From: Serratia surfactantfaciens
Lineage (GTDB): Bacteria; Pseudomonadota; Gammaproteobacteria; Enterobacterales; Enterobacteriaceae
Length of the DNA: 64,000 nucleotides
Assembly: GCF_001642805.2 (NCBI RefSeq)
Contig: NZ_CP016948.1
Span: forward strand, 4,526,001 to 4,590,000
Direction of reading: 5' to 3'
Shown one piece after another: positions 17,041 to 25,923 of the stretch. Below the pieces are notes generated by a model that saw nothing but the letters and a program-made list of their open reading frames with translations, had not been told where the DNA came from and did not search any database. Both the position numbers and the translations under genes were made by a program. How positions within the stretch are numbered: position 1 is the first letter of the stretch; every line of letters begins with the position of its first letter.

Positions 17041-17946
17041 TTACAGAGCCAGTTCCATCGGAAACAGCGCCTTGAATTCTGTTTCCAGGATGGCCAGGTG
17101 CAGATTGATATACGCTCGTGACATGGCTGACCATTCTCCCTGGCTGTCCTCATAAGCTGTTAATGACGCGATTTCAGCAACAAAATGGGCTTCAAGGGCA
17201 TGTCGTTCTGTCGGTTTGACTTGCGCAAGGCTGGAGGCGAGCCGACGAATACTTGTTACTTTTAAATTAATATCGACCAGTTTCTTTTTTCGTTTTTCCA
17301 GCAGCCGCTTGCGATTCAGCCCACACAGACTGATGGTCGTTTTTGCCCTCTCATCCAACGGTATAAGAAAAGGATAACCCAGTTGTGTAAAAATCCATTT
17401 TAAATGCCTGACAGGATTATCTTTGCACGGGTTCAGAAGTAAGGGGTGTTCAAGCTTTAATTTATGGCTGGGTCTGGTACACCGCACAGAGCCTTGCACT
17501 AACGGAAAATGATTCTGCTTCCCGCTTAATTGTTTTTCTTTTTCCAGATAAACCTGACCATCTGACGTAATGGCGTAATGTTGCTTTTTACGATGACTGT
17601 TACAGTCGCTGCAGCTGGGTAATAAATTATCCCAGTCAGCCGCAAGCCACCAATATCCAGGGTGTTTCGAAGAGTCGGTAACACCGCCTTTAGGACGATA
17701 GTGTTCAACGGCCATCGGCTGAGAGGCCGAGTAATCGGTTTCACAGTAGGCACATTTGTTGTGAAAGAGGGTATCTAATGCTTCAACAACATCAGGCGCT
17801 TTATAGACAGCAAAAGGGTAGACCGGTGTATCAGACGTCTTCTGGCGATAATAGGCTTTTGCTTTTTTTAACTCTGTCGCAGCAGCCGACTGGCTTCCTC
17901 TCAACGATGCCGGCTTTCTAACAAGATGCTTTTCAACAAAAATCAT
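17041..17946 (-). CDS. HNH endonuclease, PtuB-like partner of the ATPase fusion
   Basis: A 301-aa HNH protein. The zinc/HNH core has C65-x2-C68 (CAYCE), E81-H82 (VEHYRPKGG), N107 (ADWDNLL) and C112-x2-C115-N116 (CSDCN). This is the TIGR02646-like, PtuB-type HNH arrangement found with ATPases in Septu and some retron defence systems. The start overlaps the stop of the upstream HNH-ATPase gene by ATGA, so the two are translationally coupled. In Septu, PtuB supplies nuclease activity and the ATPase controls it. DNA as the target is inferred. The HNH block is clearly related to the one fused to the ATPase, so this locus carries two such nucleases. Confidence 0.85.
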   Translation of the reverse strand: MIFVEKHLVRKPASLRGSQSAAATELKKAKAYYRQKTSDTPVYPFAVYKAPDVVEALDTLFHNKCAYCETDYSASQPMAVEHYRPKGGVTDSSKHPGYWWLAADWDNLLPSCSDCNSHRKKQHYAITSDGQVYLEKEKQLSGKQNHFPLVQGSVRCTRPSHKLKLEHPLLLNPCKDNPVRHLKWIFTQLGYPFLIPLDERAKTTISLCGLNRKRLLEKRKKKLVDINLKVTSIRRLASSLAQVKPTERHALEAHFVAEIASLTAYEDSQGEWSAMSRAYINLHLAILETEFKALFPMELAL

Positions 17947-20087
17947 CGCTGCGCCTCCTGCAACCTTTTGACAATCATTCTTACCGCATCTTCATGAAGT
18001 TTCTCGCGTTCCAGAGGAGTCTGGCGTGCCTGTTCAACATAGCGAGCAATACCTTCTGCAATAGCGCGTTGCGCCGGATTTCCTGACAATGCCCTGTATT
18101 GGCTCAGTTCTCGCTCAATATCATGGATTAATTCCTGCTGTCGGGACGTTTGTTGTATTGTGCGCTCGTAACGATTGAGCAGATTTTCAAGCGTACCGTC
18201 CAGAGTGCTCAATAGTCCGAAATAGTCAGAGGTTAACAATTGTTCAATGTCCATACCCTGCACAAGAGGCAATTCACTCAATTCGACGACCTGCTGACTA
18301 GGATCCCGGAAAAGCACGCGTACTTCATGCTGGGTCAGACCTCGAAGGCACAGAGGATCATGTGTGGAAAAAATGAATTGGACACCTGGCATCGCCCGGC
18401 GTAATGCCGACACGACCTGAATCTTCCACCGGGGATGAAGATGCGTTTCAATTTCATCAATCAGTACGACCCCATGCGCAGCCTCAAGGCTTCCCCAGTA
18501 ATGGGTCATTCTGAACATTATATCGAGGCTCATGGCAAACAAGGACTGGTACCCGTCGCTCATCTTGCTGAGCGGCGTATCACGGCCATGAGCGCGAACC
18601 AGAATATTGCGATGAATGTCCCGTAGGAGAAACTCCCCCTGTTCTAGTGACAGGATTTCTTTCATTGCACGGGCAATAGAGGCAAAGAATTCATCATCTT
18701 TGTCCGCTAATTCGCTCGTCACATCCCGTAGCAGAGCTGTGGGATAAAACAGTGACTTCCCTACGGCAGTACCCCGGGTTCGTTCACAGAAATACCGGCG
18801 TGCACCGTAAGCGAGAACCATAAAGTCAGGCCAGTCATTGTCAGCAGACACGAGCCCTTCATCTGAAATCGTCAACATGCGCGTATCGCCTCCCTCCAGG
18901 TTGAGAGTAATGCTGGCAGATTTCATGTGGCTACGTTGCCAGCCTTCACGATCGCGTTGCAGGTAATTTTCGTAATCCAGGCGCAATCGAGTCCGTTGCT
19001 GTCGACTCATCAGCGTCAGGCAAATTCCCTGTAAAATACTGCTTTTCCCAGTGGAGTTTTCTCCCACTAATGCTACACAGGGGGCTAAGTCTTTTGGGGG
19101 GCTAATATTGGTAAAATCAAGAGTAAAATCTTCAAAACTCTTGAAATTTTGTAGTCTGATACCAGTTACGAATTGTGAGGCCAGACTACGACGCTTCTCC
19201 TTATTCGCCACGTTTGCCCAGTCTATTTTTTGCTTTGTCTCAGGAAGGGGGAAGGAAAAGTCAGACCAGAGGCGCATAAGTTCGTCGGCCGACAATGAAG
19301 AGTCCAGAACAGCATCAAAGGCTCGGGCAAACGTCGGAAGTGGTTTAAAGCGTAGATTTGTGTACTCACCAGCAACGATCCGCAACAGTGTATTGAGAAA
19401 GATCATTGTTACACCGGGGCGTTTCGTTTGTATGAAATAATATTCTGACGAACGAGCCTTTATGCACTGATCAAGTTCAGCGATTATATCTATCATTTCA
19501 TTTTCACGCTCATACCGCAGTGGTGCCCGGTTAAGCTGTAAAATTTCAATGGTGGTATGACCTTTCTCCGTGAGAGGTAACAATAAACCATCATGGCGGA
19601 TGCTTAGATGCTCACAGGGGTTATCGGCTGAGGGGTTCAGGAGTAACGTTTTTTCAGTTCTTTGCGCCTCTGACCAGGTACACTGGATCTGAGCCGGATG
19701 TCCATGCAGGGGAAACCAGTTTGATTTTGCCCGATTACATTCCTTACAGACCAACAACAGATTTTGCCATTGATAGGCGAACCATCCGTAATAATCTGGG
19801 GCTACTTGACGGTCAATACCAAACTGTGCCCCTCCGCGGGGTCGGTAATGTCCAATTTCATGAGTGTCAATAAGTTGTTCACACCAGGCACAACGTCCCT
19901 GAAATTCACGCGTCAACCTCAGGTGCACCTCGCTGTTATATAATAGTTCAGGATCAAACGGTGGGCGGGAAAGCATTCGTTCTGCGGGCAGTTGTTTGTA
20001 GTAATCTGCCAGCTTGCGTCGCTGTTCCCGGATTCTGGACGCTCTTAATGCTTCAGGTGGCACTCTGGATCTGACGATTTTTCTCAT
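17943..20087 (-). CDS. HNH-AAA ATPase fusion, Septu-like defence protein
   Basis: A 714-aa two-part protein. Residues 60-120 form an HNH domain: C66-x2-C69 (CAWCE), H80 (IGHYRPRGG), N109 (YQWQNLLL) and C114-x2-C117-N118. From about 300 onward it is an ABC-type ATPase of the PtuA/OLD/RecF kind: Walker A GENSTGKSS with K348, signature-like MSDGYQS near 510, Walker B LIDEIETHLHP with D544-E545, and the switch STHDPL. A C-terminal helical tail follows. PtuA proteins normally lack an HNH domain; here one is fused and a second is encoded separately. ATG 20087 (MRKIVRSRVPP) fits the family; GTG 20123 is an alternative. No retron reverse transcriptase is nearby. Confidence 0.88.
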   Translation of the reverse strand: MRKIVRSRVPPEALRASRIREQRRKLADYYKQLPAERMLSRPPFDPELLYNSEVHLRLTREFQGRCAWCEQLIDTHEIGHYRPRGGAQFGIDRQVAPDYYGWFAYQWQNLLLVCKECNRAKSNWFPLHGHPAQIQCTWSEAQRTEKTLLLNPSADNPCEHLSIRHDGLLLPLTEKGHTTIEILQLNRAPLRYERENEMIDIIAELDQCIKARSSEYYFIQTKRPGVTMIFLNTLLRIVAGEYTNLRFKPLPTFARAFDAVLDSSLSADELMRLWSDFSFPLPETKQKIDWANVANKEKRRSLASQFVTGIRLQNFKSFEDFTLDFTNISPPKDLAPCVALVGENSTGKSSILQGICLTLMSRQQRTRLRLDYENYLQRDREGWQRSHMKSASITLNLEGGDTRMLTISDEGLVSADNDWPDFMVLAYGARRYFCERTRGTAVGKSLFYPTALLRDVTSELADKDDEFFASIARAMKEILSLEQGEFLLRDIHRNILVRAHGRDTPLSKMSDGYQSLFAMSLDIMFRMTHYWGSLEAAHGVVLIDEIETHLHPRWKIQVVSALRRAMPGVQFIFSTHDPLCLRGLTQHEVRVLFRDPSQQVVELSELPLVQGMDIEQLLTSDYFGLLSTLDGTLENLLNRYERTIQQTSRQQELIHDIERELSQYRALSGNPAQRAIAEGIARYVEQARQTPLEREKLHEDAVRMIVKRLQEAQR

Positions 20088-20427
20088 GAGGTAATTATCA
20101 TTAAAAATGACAGGGTAATACACCGCGTGAGAGGTGTAAATCAGAGCTTGTACATTACCCCGGGTTCTGATAGATGAGCTTCCTCAAAAGCAGATCCAGA
20201 TCACATGCGGAATTCAGAAAACAATGAGAAAACTGAAATGTTACTGATCTGAGAAAGGTAGTGTCTGTAACGGTAACCTACGGTGAGCTCTGAGATAAAT
20301 AAAAGATCTACAGATGAACTGCGACATCTGATGCTGTTGATACCCACTGCGCAGAGGTAAAAGACTGAACATGCGACTTGCTAAGATTATCAGTGGTAAA
20401 TATTCCGCCGTGTATTGTATTTTCATA
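20088..20427. other. Non-coding gap upstream of the HNH-ATPase operon
   Basis: No credible gene is seen. The promoter of the leftward HNH operon and the end of the alpA transcript should both lie here. No retron-like inverted repeats or reverse-transcriptase remnants were recognised. Short open frames have no ribosome site or family motif. Confidence 0.4.
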
Positions 20428-20649
20428 TCAGTTAGTTCCACGTGAATCCGCGATACGCTCATACATCCAACTCTCCACCTCACTTTTCAGCCAGCGAGAG
20501 CTACGTCCTAGCTTAATTGGCTTCGGGAATTTGCCGTCTTTAATTAATTTGTAGAACCACTTGTCGCTCATGCCAGTATAGGTAGTGATGAAAGTCATGT
20601 CGATAAGCGGGTCTTCTGCGCAAAGGACGGATTTATTAGTAGTAATCAT
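20428..20649 (-). CDS. alpA: AlpA-family phage/satellite transcriptional regulator
   Basis: A 73-aa protein with the AlpA/MerR-like helix-turn-helix: FITTYTGMSDKWFYKLIKDG, then FPKPIKLGRSSRWLKSEVESW. These small activators control excision and integrase genes in P4-like satellites and islands. ATG 20649 is preceded on its strand by GGGAGAG at good spacing; the longer reading from 20706 adds an unrelated leader. In this island it probably regulates excision or the neighbouring Gp2-like gene. It lies about 14 kb from int rather than beside it. Confidence 0.92.
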   Translation of the reverse strand: MITTNKSVLCAEDPLIDMTFITTYTGMSDKWFYKLIKDGKFPKPIKLGRSSRWLKSEVESWMYERIADSRGTN

Positions 20650-20814
20650 GAAATCTCTCCCTCTGAAAATAAATAACGGGAGGACTCCGGCATGGCTAAA
20701 TGACACTGCACGCCGGAACTCCTTCAGAGGATTGGGATTGCCAGTAAAAAAATACCTGAGTGCCTTACAGAGAGGAATCAGATAGGCTGAGGTGAATCGT
20801 GAAATGGGGAGATA

Positions 20815-21384
20815 TCAGCGTTGGCTGCATCCAAAGTTACGTTCTCCATCACCAGTGACTTTGGTATGGTCTTTTGCAAGATATGAAGCCCGTACCAATG
20901 CCTCCTGTAGTTGCTCATTATTCCCTCGGTCAATCCAGTACACAGGGCTTTCCGGAAAATGTGCCAGTGTTGAATACTCTTGGGTACTCACTCGTAAGGC
21001 GCTACACCATGCCTGTTTGATTAACCCTGCTAGTGAAGCCGGATCGTTATAGTTACCTGCGGAACACCAGACTTCGCGATTAAGTAACAACACCACGTGG
21101 TAGTGCTTTTTACCGTTGCACTCTCCATATTCCCTTGCCCAGACATAACGCAAGTCGGTCATGCGTTTTCGGTTACCCTCGCGATGTTTACGTAGCAGGT
21201 ACGCTGTGATCTTTACTTTAAGGGAATCTATAAAGCGAGAGATAACAGCAGCATCTGAAGCTGCTTGAATATCGGGTAGTCGTAGGTCAACCCTCAGCAT
21301 TAATACTCGCGGATAAGCCTCAAGGGCATTCAGAAAAGTGTCGGTAATACGTTGTTGCCAGAAAGGATTAAAGGTGTAATTCAT
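20815..21384 (-). CDS. Inovirus Gp2 family protein
   Basis: A 189-aa protein of the inovirus Gp2 / YagK-YfjJ family, common in P4-like satellites and cryptic prophages. It has NPFWQQRITDTFLNAL at the start, RVDLRLPD, and a HxH-type motif in KKHYHVVLLLN that resembles the HUH replication-initiator signature. It ends with the family-typical YLAKDHTKVTGDGERNFGCS. ATG 21384 has GGAG upstream; the 21414 start has none. A replication role is suggested by the HUH-like motif but not shown. It is followed by alpA on the same strand. Confidence 0.88.
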   Translation of the reverse strand: MNYTFNPFWQQRITDTFLNALEAYPRVLMLRVDLRLPDIQAASDAAVISRFIDSLKVKITAYLLRKHREGNRKRMTDLRYVWAREYGECNGKKHYHVVLLLNREVWCSAGNYNDPASLAGLIKQAWCSALRVSTQEYSTLAHFPESPVYWIDRGNNEQLQEALVRASYLAKDHTKVTGDGERNFGCSQR

Positions 21385-21881
21385 TGTGTAAATCTCCAGT
21401 GGCTTGTTGTTCATATCAATGACTGGAGCTGTAAAAAAACACTCTAAAGAATAAGGTTTCAGGTAATAAAAACTGAGTGATGATTTTTCAGCCTGCCGAG
21501 ACTAAATCGTTTCTGATTACAAAAGGATTATGAAGGTAGATCCTATAGCTTTAAGCGTAATAGAGAGGAAGATGTGTCAGACATATATTACCAATCCGAC
21601 AGTCAGTGCTACGTACTGTGTATGCATATCTGGTCTATGTACCATCAATGCACTTCGGGCAGACCGCTCAGGCACTCTGGAGTTATCGTTTTATGTCAGT
21701 ACAGTTGGCTTATGTCATGAAAATGTCCTGTACCCCTCTAATGTAGAGGGTGGTTGTGTCATTTAAGGAACGTTTTTTCCATGTTTTTTCAGCTTTATTA
21801 CGTCATTTTTTCACGAAAAAACTTCATTAAAACTTGTTTTTACACTATCCTGAAAGGAAGGTTTCTAAAGGGAGAGGTGAT
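21385..21881. other. Regulatory gap between divergent Gp2-like and unknown genes
   Basis: No convincing gene is seen. CCCTCTA (21734-21740) and TAGAGGG (21744-21750) form a compact inverted repeat that could be an operator. The bases after it are AT-rich and precede the divergent gene at 21882. A 78-codon open frame at 21530 has no ribosome site and an unconvincing composition. Confidence 0.4.
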
Positions 21882-22877
21882 ATGAATTATGAACGTAATA
21901 TGATTTTAAAAAGGATGGAAATTAAATCTTCGTTGGAACTGGCGGGAGATAACCCAATGCTGGTAAAGGAATATCTTTCAACCTTTCCACTGCCCATTCT
22001 TAGGCGCGTATTAATTTATATCAACATGGCAGCAGCAAACTCTGCCTTCCCTAAGATAGCCGATAGCGCCCCGAAATTAATAGATTTCATTTTTTCTGGA
22101 GTTATTTCTGAGGAAATTAAATCTTCTTTCAATAAAATAGATAAACTTGTAAAAGCTGCAGAAGGTGACATTTTCTCTGAGGATTGTATTGCATGGCTGA
22201 AAAATGATATCGAGGCATGCCATTATTTCTGGTGGGGTTTAATACATCTCGAATGGAAGGGTTTGTTTAATTTGCTCAGGGCGGATAATATACATTGCTA
22301 TAGTGGTGTGGAGGACAAACAACGAGAGGTGTACGTTTCTGATACATTTGGCCTGCCCTGGCTTATAGCAGGACATAAGGAGCGCTATAAATCAATTTTG
22401 ATGTTGTTAAATTTGTTGCCATTTAAAAATACTGAAATAAATATTTTGGTTTCACATTTATCTTATAACTACAAAAAGTGCAAGGAAATATGCAAGGGTA
22501 AGGTAAATATCACCTCTTTGATAAAAAACAAAGAATCCGTTTCTTTTTCAATTAGCTACTTAAAGAAAAAGAATATATTCCTTCCTGATTTAGAATCTCT
22601 CACTGAACTTGATAATAAATATGCATTAATCACACAGCTTTATCTTCTGAGTGGAGGGGCTAAATTTAAAGAATTAGTCACCTCGCTGACTAAAGCCTGG
22701 TCACAGAAAAAAGTTCGTGAGAAAAGAAAAGAGGCGGATAAAAAACAGCCCGCCGAATTTCCCAGCCTGAGTAAAGAAAGTATAAGAATGCTTAAGCTCT
22801 TATCTAAAAAGCATAGTATGAGCCACGCTGAACTTATGGATCTGGCTGTGCTCTCCTTGTTCGAAGAACTTCGGTGA
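21882..22877 (+). CDS. Unrecognised 331-aa island protein
   Basis: I do not recognise this protein. ATG 21882 has GGGAGAGG 7 bases upstream. The codon use is AT-rich and unlike the core genes. It is soluble in appearance, with no signal peptide or clear membrane segment. The middle is rich in leucine, lysine and aromatic residues (HYFWWGLIHLEWKGLFNLL). A lysine-rich linker near 280-300 (KKVREKRKEADKKQP) joins to a C-terminal helical segment, LSKESIRMLKLLSKKHSMSH, which resembles a small DNA-binding or oligomerisation motif. It stands alone between the satellite genes and the YaaW cassette. Some kind of cargo or regulator is possible, but I infer no function. Confidence 0.75.
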   Translation: MNYERNMILKRMEIKSSLELAGDNPMLVKEYLSTFPLPILRRVLIYINMAAANSAFPKIADSAPKLIDFIFSGVISEEIKSSFNKIDKLVKAAEGDIFSEDCIAWLKNDIEACHYFWWGLIHLEWKGLFNLLRADNIHCYSGVEDKQREVYVSDTFGLPWLIAGHKERYKSILMLLNLLPFKNTEINILVSHLSYNYKKCKEICKGKVNITSLIKNKESVSFSISYLKKKNIFLPDLESLTELDNKYALITQLYLLSGGAKFKELVTSLTKAWSQKKVREKRKEADKKQPAEFPSLSKESIRMLKLLSKKHSMSHAELMDLAVLSLFEELR

Positions 22878-23095
22878 TTGATCTAAGAATCAGATATATA
22901 TCATCATAATGGATGACGGATAGCGAAAGCTCCAGGCTACTGTGTATGTCTTAGTCGCAGGCGGTACGGGTTTTTCATGACACTCAGTGTCGCATTTAAT
23001 CCCGTTAGCACAAAAACTCACCGTTTCAGATGACATATCCGTGCAACAGCCCCCCTTACAGTGTGACCTCTCACTACACTGACTGAGGAAGAACA

Positions 23096-23824
23096 ATGGC
23101 TGTCTACCGTAATGACCCCGATTTAAACCTGCTGGGCCAGTGCAGCAATGAAGAGCTGCAGCTACTGGTTTCTATTCTGACCACTGACCCTCGTGACGGC
23201 GACACCCGCTGGACAGAGAGCCTGACCTGCACCCCGGAATACCGTCTGCTGGCACCGGAACATCGGCGCTACTGGCAACTGATAGCGGCTGAGCTTCAGC
23301 GTTACGGGGCTAATACGCTGGTAAGTCTGATGAGGCTGGGGCAGGGCGTGACCTACCGGGAAATCCTCGGTGATGTTTGCGATAAACTTGATGTGAACTA
23401 CAACCTGAAAAGCACCACCGAGGCCATTGAGTTGTGCCTGCTGACGAAGGTGCTGGAGAAAAGCCTGGACCAGATGACACCGGAAGAACTGGCTACCTTT
23501 TCCCGCAATATGCAACTCGACCTCACCAATCCCACTCCTCAGCTCATTTTGATGGCAGTACAGGCCGCCATACGTACCTCCTCTCTAGCAGCACTGGAGC
23601 TCGCCACCGTACTGTCCGCCAGCGTCATTACCTCACTGGGGGGGATTGCCACCTGGGGCACGGTGGTGGTGGCATCGCGGGCGCTGTCCGTTATCGCTGG
23701 CCCCGCTGCCATTGCGCTTAGTTCGGCGTGGATGATTTCCGACATTGCCGGCCCGGCTTACCGGGTCACCATACCGGCCTGCATCATCGTAGCCTGGCTC
23801 CGGCAGCAACGTCTTTCTCGTTAA
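23096..23824 (+). CDS. YaaW-like (UPF0174/DUF3944) protein
   Basis: A 242-aa protein resembling E. coli YaaW. It starts with YRNDPDLNLLGQCSNEELQLLV (DUF3944), continues with EHRRYWQLIAAELQRYGANTL and YREILGDVCDKL, and ends with a hydrophobic region and AYRVTIPACIIVAWLR. The C-terminal 90 residues contain two or three likely membrane helices. No biochemical function is known for the family. It heads a same-strand run with a WYL regulator and two exported proteins. The ribosome site is GAGGAAG just before ATG 23096. The 218 bases upstream probably hold the promoter. Confidence 0.85.
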   Translation: MAVYRNDPDLNLLGQCSNEELQLLVSILTTDPRDGDTRWTESLTCTPEYRLLAPEHRRYWQLIAAELQRYGANTLVSLMRLGQGVTYREILGDVCDKLDVNYNLKSTTEAIELCLLTKVLEKSLDQMTPEELATFSRNMQLDLTNPTPQLILMAVQAAIRTSSLAALELATVLSASVITSLGGIATWGTVVVASRALSVIAGPAAIALSSAWMISDIAGPAYRVTIPACIIVAWLRQQRLSR

Positions 23825-23884
23825 TCCATTTTTTCACTGCCAGCAGATGACTGGTACCAATATTTTCTGCTGGGAGCACACACC

Positions 23885-24562
23885 ATGCCTGAACAGGGAC
23901 ACCGCTATGATCGGTTGGCCAGCCGTCTCGCCATACTGGTAAGTCGCCTCTTTATGGGCGAATCACTAAGCGTCAGACAACTGGCTCAGGAGTTTGGCGT
24001 CTCTGAGCGTACCGTTCAGCGCGACCTGCGTGAGCGCCTGCGTTATCTCGACACCGAATATTCCAGTGGAAGCTTCCGGCTTCTGGATGCTCGAGGTCCC
24101 TTTCGCACCAACAGCGACATTCTCCGCTTTGCCCGGATAACCAGCGTGGCGCATTACTTTCCTACTCTGGATCCCAGACTGCTATCGGTGTTGCTCGACA
24201 GCGGTCAGGATTCCCCCTGTATCATCTGGAATGCCCCACCACGTCAGGCACCTGCGTTGTTTGGCGGTTTCCAGGTCATCGTTCAGGCCATCATCCGTAA
24301 CCGCCGTATTCACTTTCTGCATCAGGGTCATCAGCAATCTGCTGTGGCCCCTTACCAGCTTATCTGTCTGGACGGGGAGTGGTACCTGGTGGCCGTATCG
24401 AAAGATCGCATTCAGGTATTCACCCTTTCAGCCATCACCGATGTGGTGATGACCCTCAGCGGTTTTGTGCGAAACAGCCATATCACTCGCATTTTTCAAG
24501 ACCCGAGGTTCATTCAGGCCCTGCCGCATTATCAATATATCAGCGGGCTCATCACGGAATAA
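23885..24562 (+). CDS. HTH-WYL transcriptional regulator
   Basis: A 225-aa regulator. Residues 10-60 form a DeoR-like helix-turn-helix (ESLSVRQLAQEFGVSERTVQRDLRERL). Residues 130-210 form a WYL ligand-sensing domain (VAPYQLICLDGEWYLVAVSK, with the WYL triad). Family members often bind nucleotides or nucleic acid fragments and repress defence or mobile-element genes. Position suggests control of the neighbouring yaaW-like gene and the downstream exported proteins. Confidence 0.9.
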   Translation: MPEQGHRYDRLASRLAILVSRLFMGESLSVRQLAQEFGVSERTVQRDLRERLRYLDTEYSSGSFRLLDARGPFRTNSDILRFARITSVAHYFPTLDPRLLSVLLDSGQDSPCIIWNAPPRQAPALFGGFQVIVQAIIRNRRIHFLHQGHQQSAVAPYQLICLDGEWYLVAVSKDRIQVFTLSAITDVVMTLSGFVRNSHITRIFQDPRFIQALPHYQYISGLITE

Positions 24563-24618
24563 GCCCGAATTCCCGTCCGTCAGGACAACTTGTTTTTACT
24601 CACAAAAGGAATGCATCC

Positions 24619-25083
24619 ATGAATAAATCATCACTCAGCGTGTTGGTACTGGTCTGTGGCCTGGTTCCGGTCATGGCGCAGGCTTTCGGAAATAAGGACA
24701 CCTGGTCCAGTGGTTGGGGCCAAGGCGTATCAGAGTTTGTTATCAAGGGGAAAGGTCAGTCGCAGTTATATCTATCCTGTGAGAATTATGGTTCACAGCC
24801 GGCCACGGTCATATTTACGGACGCTAATGGGCATGAAGTCAGTATGGATGAGGATAAAAACCTTCAGGTCAGAATTGACGGTGGAGAGCCCATTGACATC
24901 AGTGAGTCTGACAGTCGTGTCGGCAGTAATAACCTGGTGCTGGCCTGGACACAGTTGCGTAACGGCAAACAGGTCTCGGTATCCGGTGAGGGGGTTAAGC
25001 CAGCCATCTTCACGCTAGCCGGGGCGGCGAAGGTGCTGCCTGAGTTTGGCACACACGGCTGTGTGGCAAAAGCTTCACTCTGA
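24619..25083 (+). CDS. Small exported protein, unknown
   Basis: A 154-aa protein with a clear signal peptide (MNKSSLSVLVLVCGLVPVMAQA, cleavage near residue 22). The mature domain is rich in strand-forming residues and has two cysteines (LSCENYG and THGCVAK) that could form a disulphide in the periplasm. I do not recognise the family. AAAGGAATG lies before the start. It belongs to a same-strand run with the WYL regulator and another exported protein. Confidence 0.75.
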   Translation: MNKSSLSVLVLVCGLVPVMAQAFGNKDTWSSGWGQGVSEFVIKGKGQSQLYLSCENYGSQPATVIFTDANGHEVSMDEDKNLQVRIDGGEPIDISESDSRVGSNNLVLAWTQLRNGKQVSVSGEGVKPAIFTLAGAAKVLPEFGTHGCVAKASL

Positions 25084-25169
25084 TTTATACCTGTATTTAC
25101 TGTCTGTTGCTGGTAACGAATGATGATATTCGTGTTCCGGCGATACGTTACTCTTGAAAGGAATACGCT

Positions 25170-25529
25170 GTGAAAATCAAACAATGGTTGATACCCGCAC
25201 TGTTTTTACTGTCTGCTCCGGCGTTGGCCGAGCCAACTTCCCCAATAAGAGTGGAGACCAGTGATTATGTTCATCCTGCCGGAACACGCTATGCCACAGT
25301 AGTGGTCACCTCGCTGGATGACAGTGTGAAAGTTGAAAATATTGACGTTAATCGGGGTAATTGTCGCATCGACAACAAAAAGTTTATGTCCTCCGCTAAC
25401 AAGGAAACCATTCTGCCGATCACTCTGCGCTACGGGCAGTCTGTCAAAGTGAATTTTTATAATGATTGCGTGGCTTCGGAAGTGGTAGTCACCACCGACA
25501 AAGGGGCGTGGCGTTACACCTATAACTGA
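25170..25529 (+). CDS. Small exported protein, unknown
   Basis: A 119-aa protein with a signal peptide (MKIKQWLIPALFLLSAPALA, cleavage before EPTSP). The mature part has two cysteines (GNCRID and NDCVAS) and alternating strand patterns, suggesting a small disulphide-bonded beta domain. The start is GTG, with AAAGGAA about 9 bases upstream. It follows the other exported protein by 86 bases. Both look periplasmic and their functions are unknown. They may act together, but that is inference from adjacency. Confidence 0.72.
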   Translation: MKIKQWLIPALFLLSAPALAEPTSPIRVETSDYVHPAGTRYATVVVTSLDDSVKVENIDVNRGNCRIDNKKFMSSANKETILPITLRYGQSVKVNFYNDCVASEVVVTTDKGAWRYTYN

Positions 25530-25610
25530 GTAGTCTCTCTGTTTCATCTCCCTCCATAAAGGACATCACATCACCAACGGGCTGCCGTCAGGCAGCCCGG
25601 AGCAGACCCT

Positions 25611-25823
25611 ATGATTTTTCTGAAAATGCTGGTAACCGCTCTAGGTCAGGTTCTGACCTGGTACGGCGGACAGCAGGCCCGGCAGTTTATTGAAATCCGA
25701 TTCCGTCAGGCCGGTCACGATGACGACAGCATAGATGCAGCCAGAGAAGCAGTCACGCTGCTGGTGACTGCGCTGATAACGGCCCTGATGGCGCAGATAT
25801 TACGGATTCTGGACAACTACTGA
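25611..25823 (+). CDS. Small protein with C-terminal membrane helix
   Basis: A 70-aa protein. The C-terminal REAVTLLVTALITALMAQIL is one likely membrane-spanning helix, and the N-terminal MIFLKMLVTALGQVLTWYGG is a second hydrophobic stretch. It is unrecognised. It lies between the exported proteins and the DUF932 gene on the same strand. An upstream hairpin (GGGCTGCC near 25579 with GGCAGCCC) may separate it from the preceding gene. Small membrane proteins beside toxin modules can be effectors, but nothing here shows that. Confidence 0.55.
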   Translation: MIFLKMLVTALGQVLTWYGGQQARQFIEIRFRQAGHDDDSIDAAREAVTLLVTALITALMAQILRILDNY

Positions 25824-25923
25824 GCCGCCGTCTGCTGCAACGACCACTGAACCTACACATCGCCCCTGTCTCCTCACGGAGCAGGTTTTTTTGTTTTATG
25901 CCCTAAAATCTAAGGAAATTGTC

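Noticed and set aside
16780..17121. 113-codon open frame downstream of mrr
   Set aside because: No ribosome site, low-complexity composition, and it overlaps the end of the HNH gene on the other strand.
17041..20087. Retron with HNH and ATPase effectors
   Set aside because: No reverse transcriptase gene or retron RNA-like inverted repeats were seen in the flanking gaps.
21530..21766. 78-codon open frame in the gap before the unknown gene
   Set aside because: No ribosome site or recognisable domain, and it contains the inverted repeat at 21734-21750.
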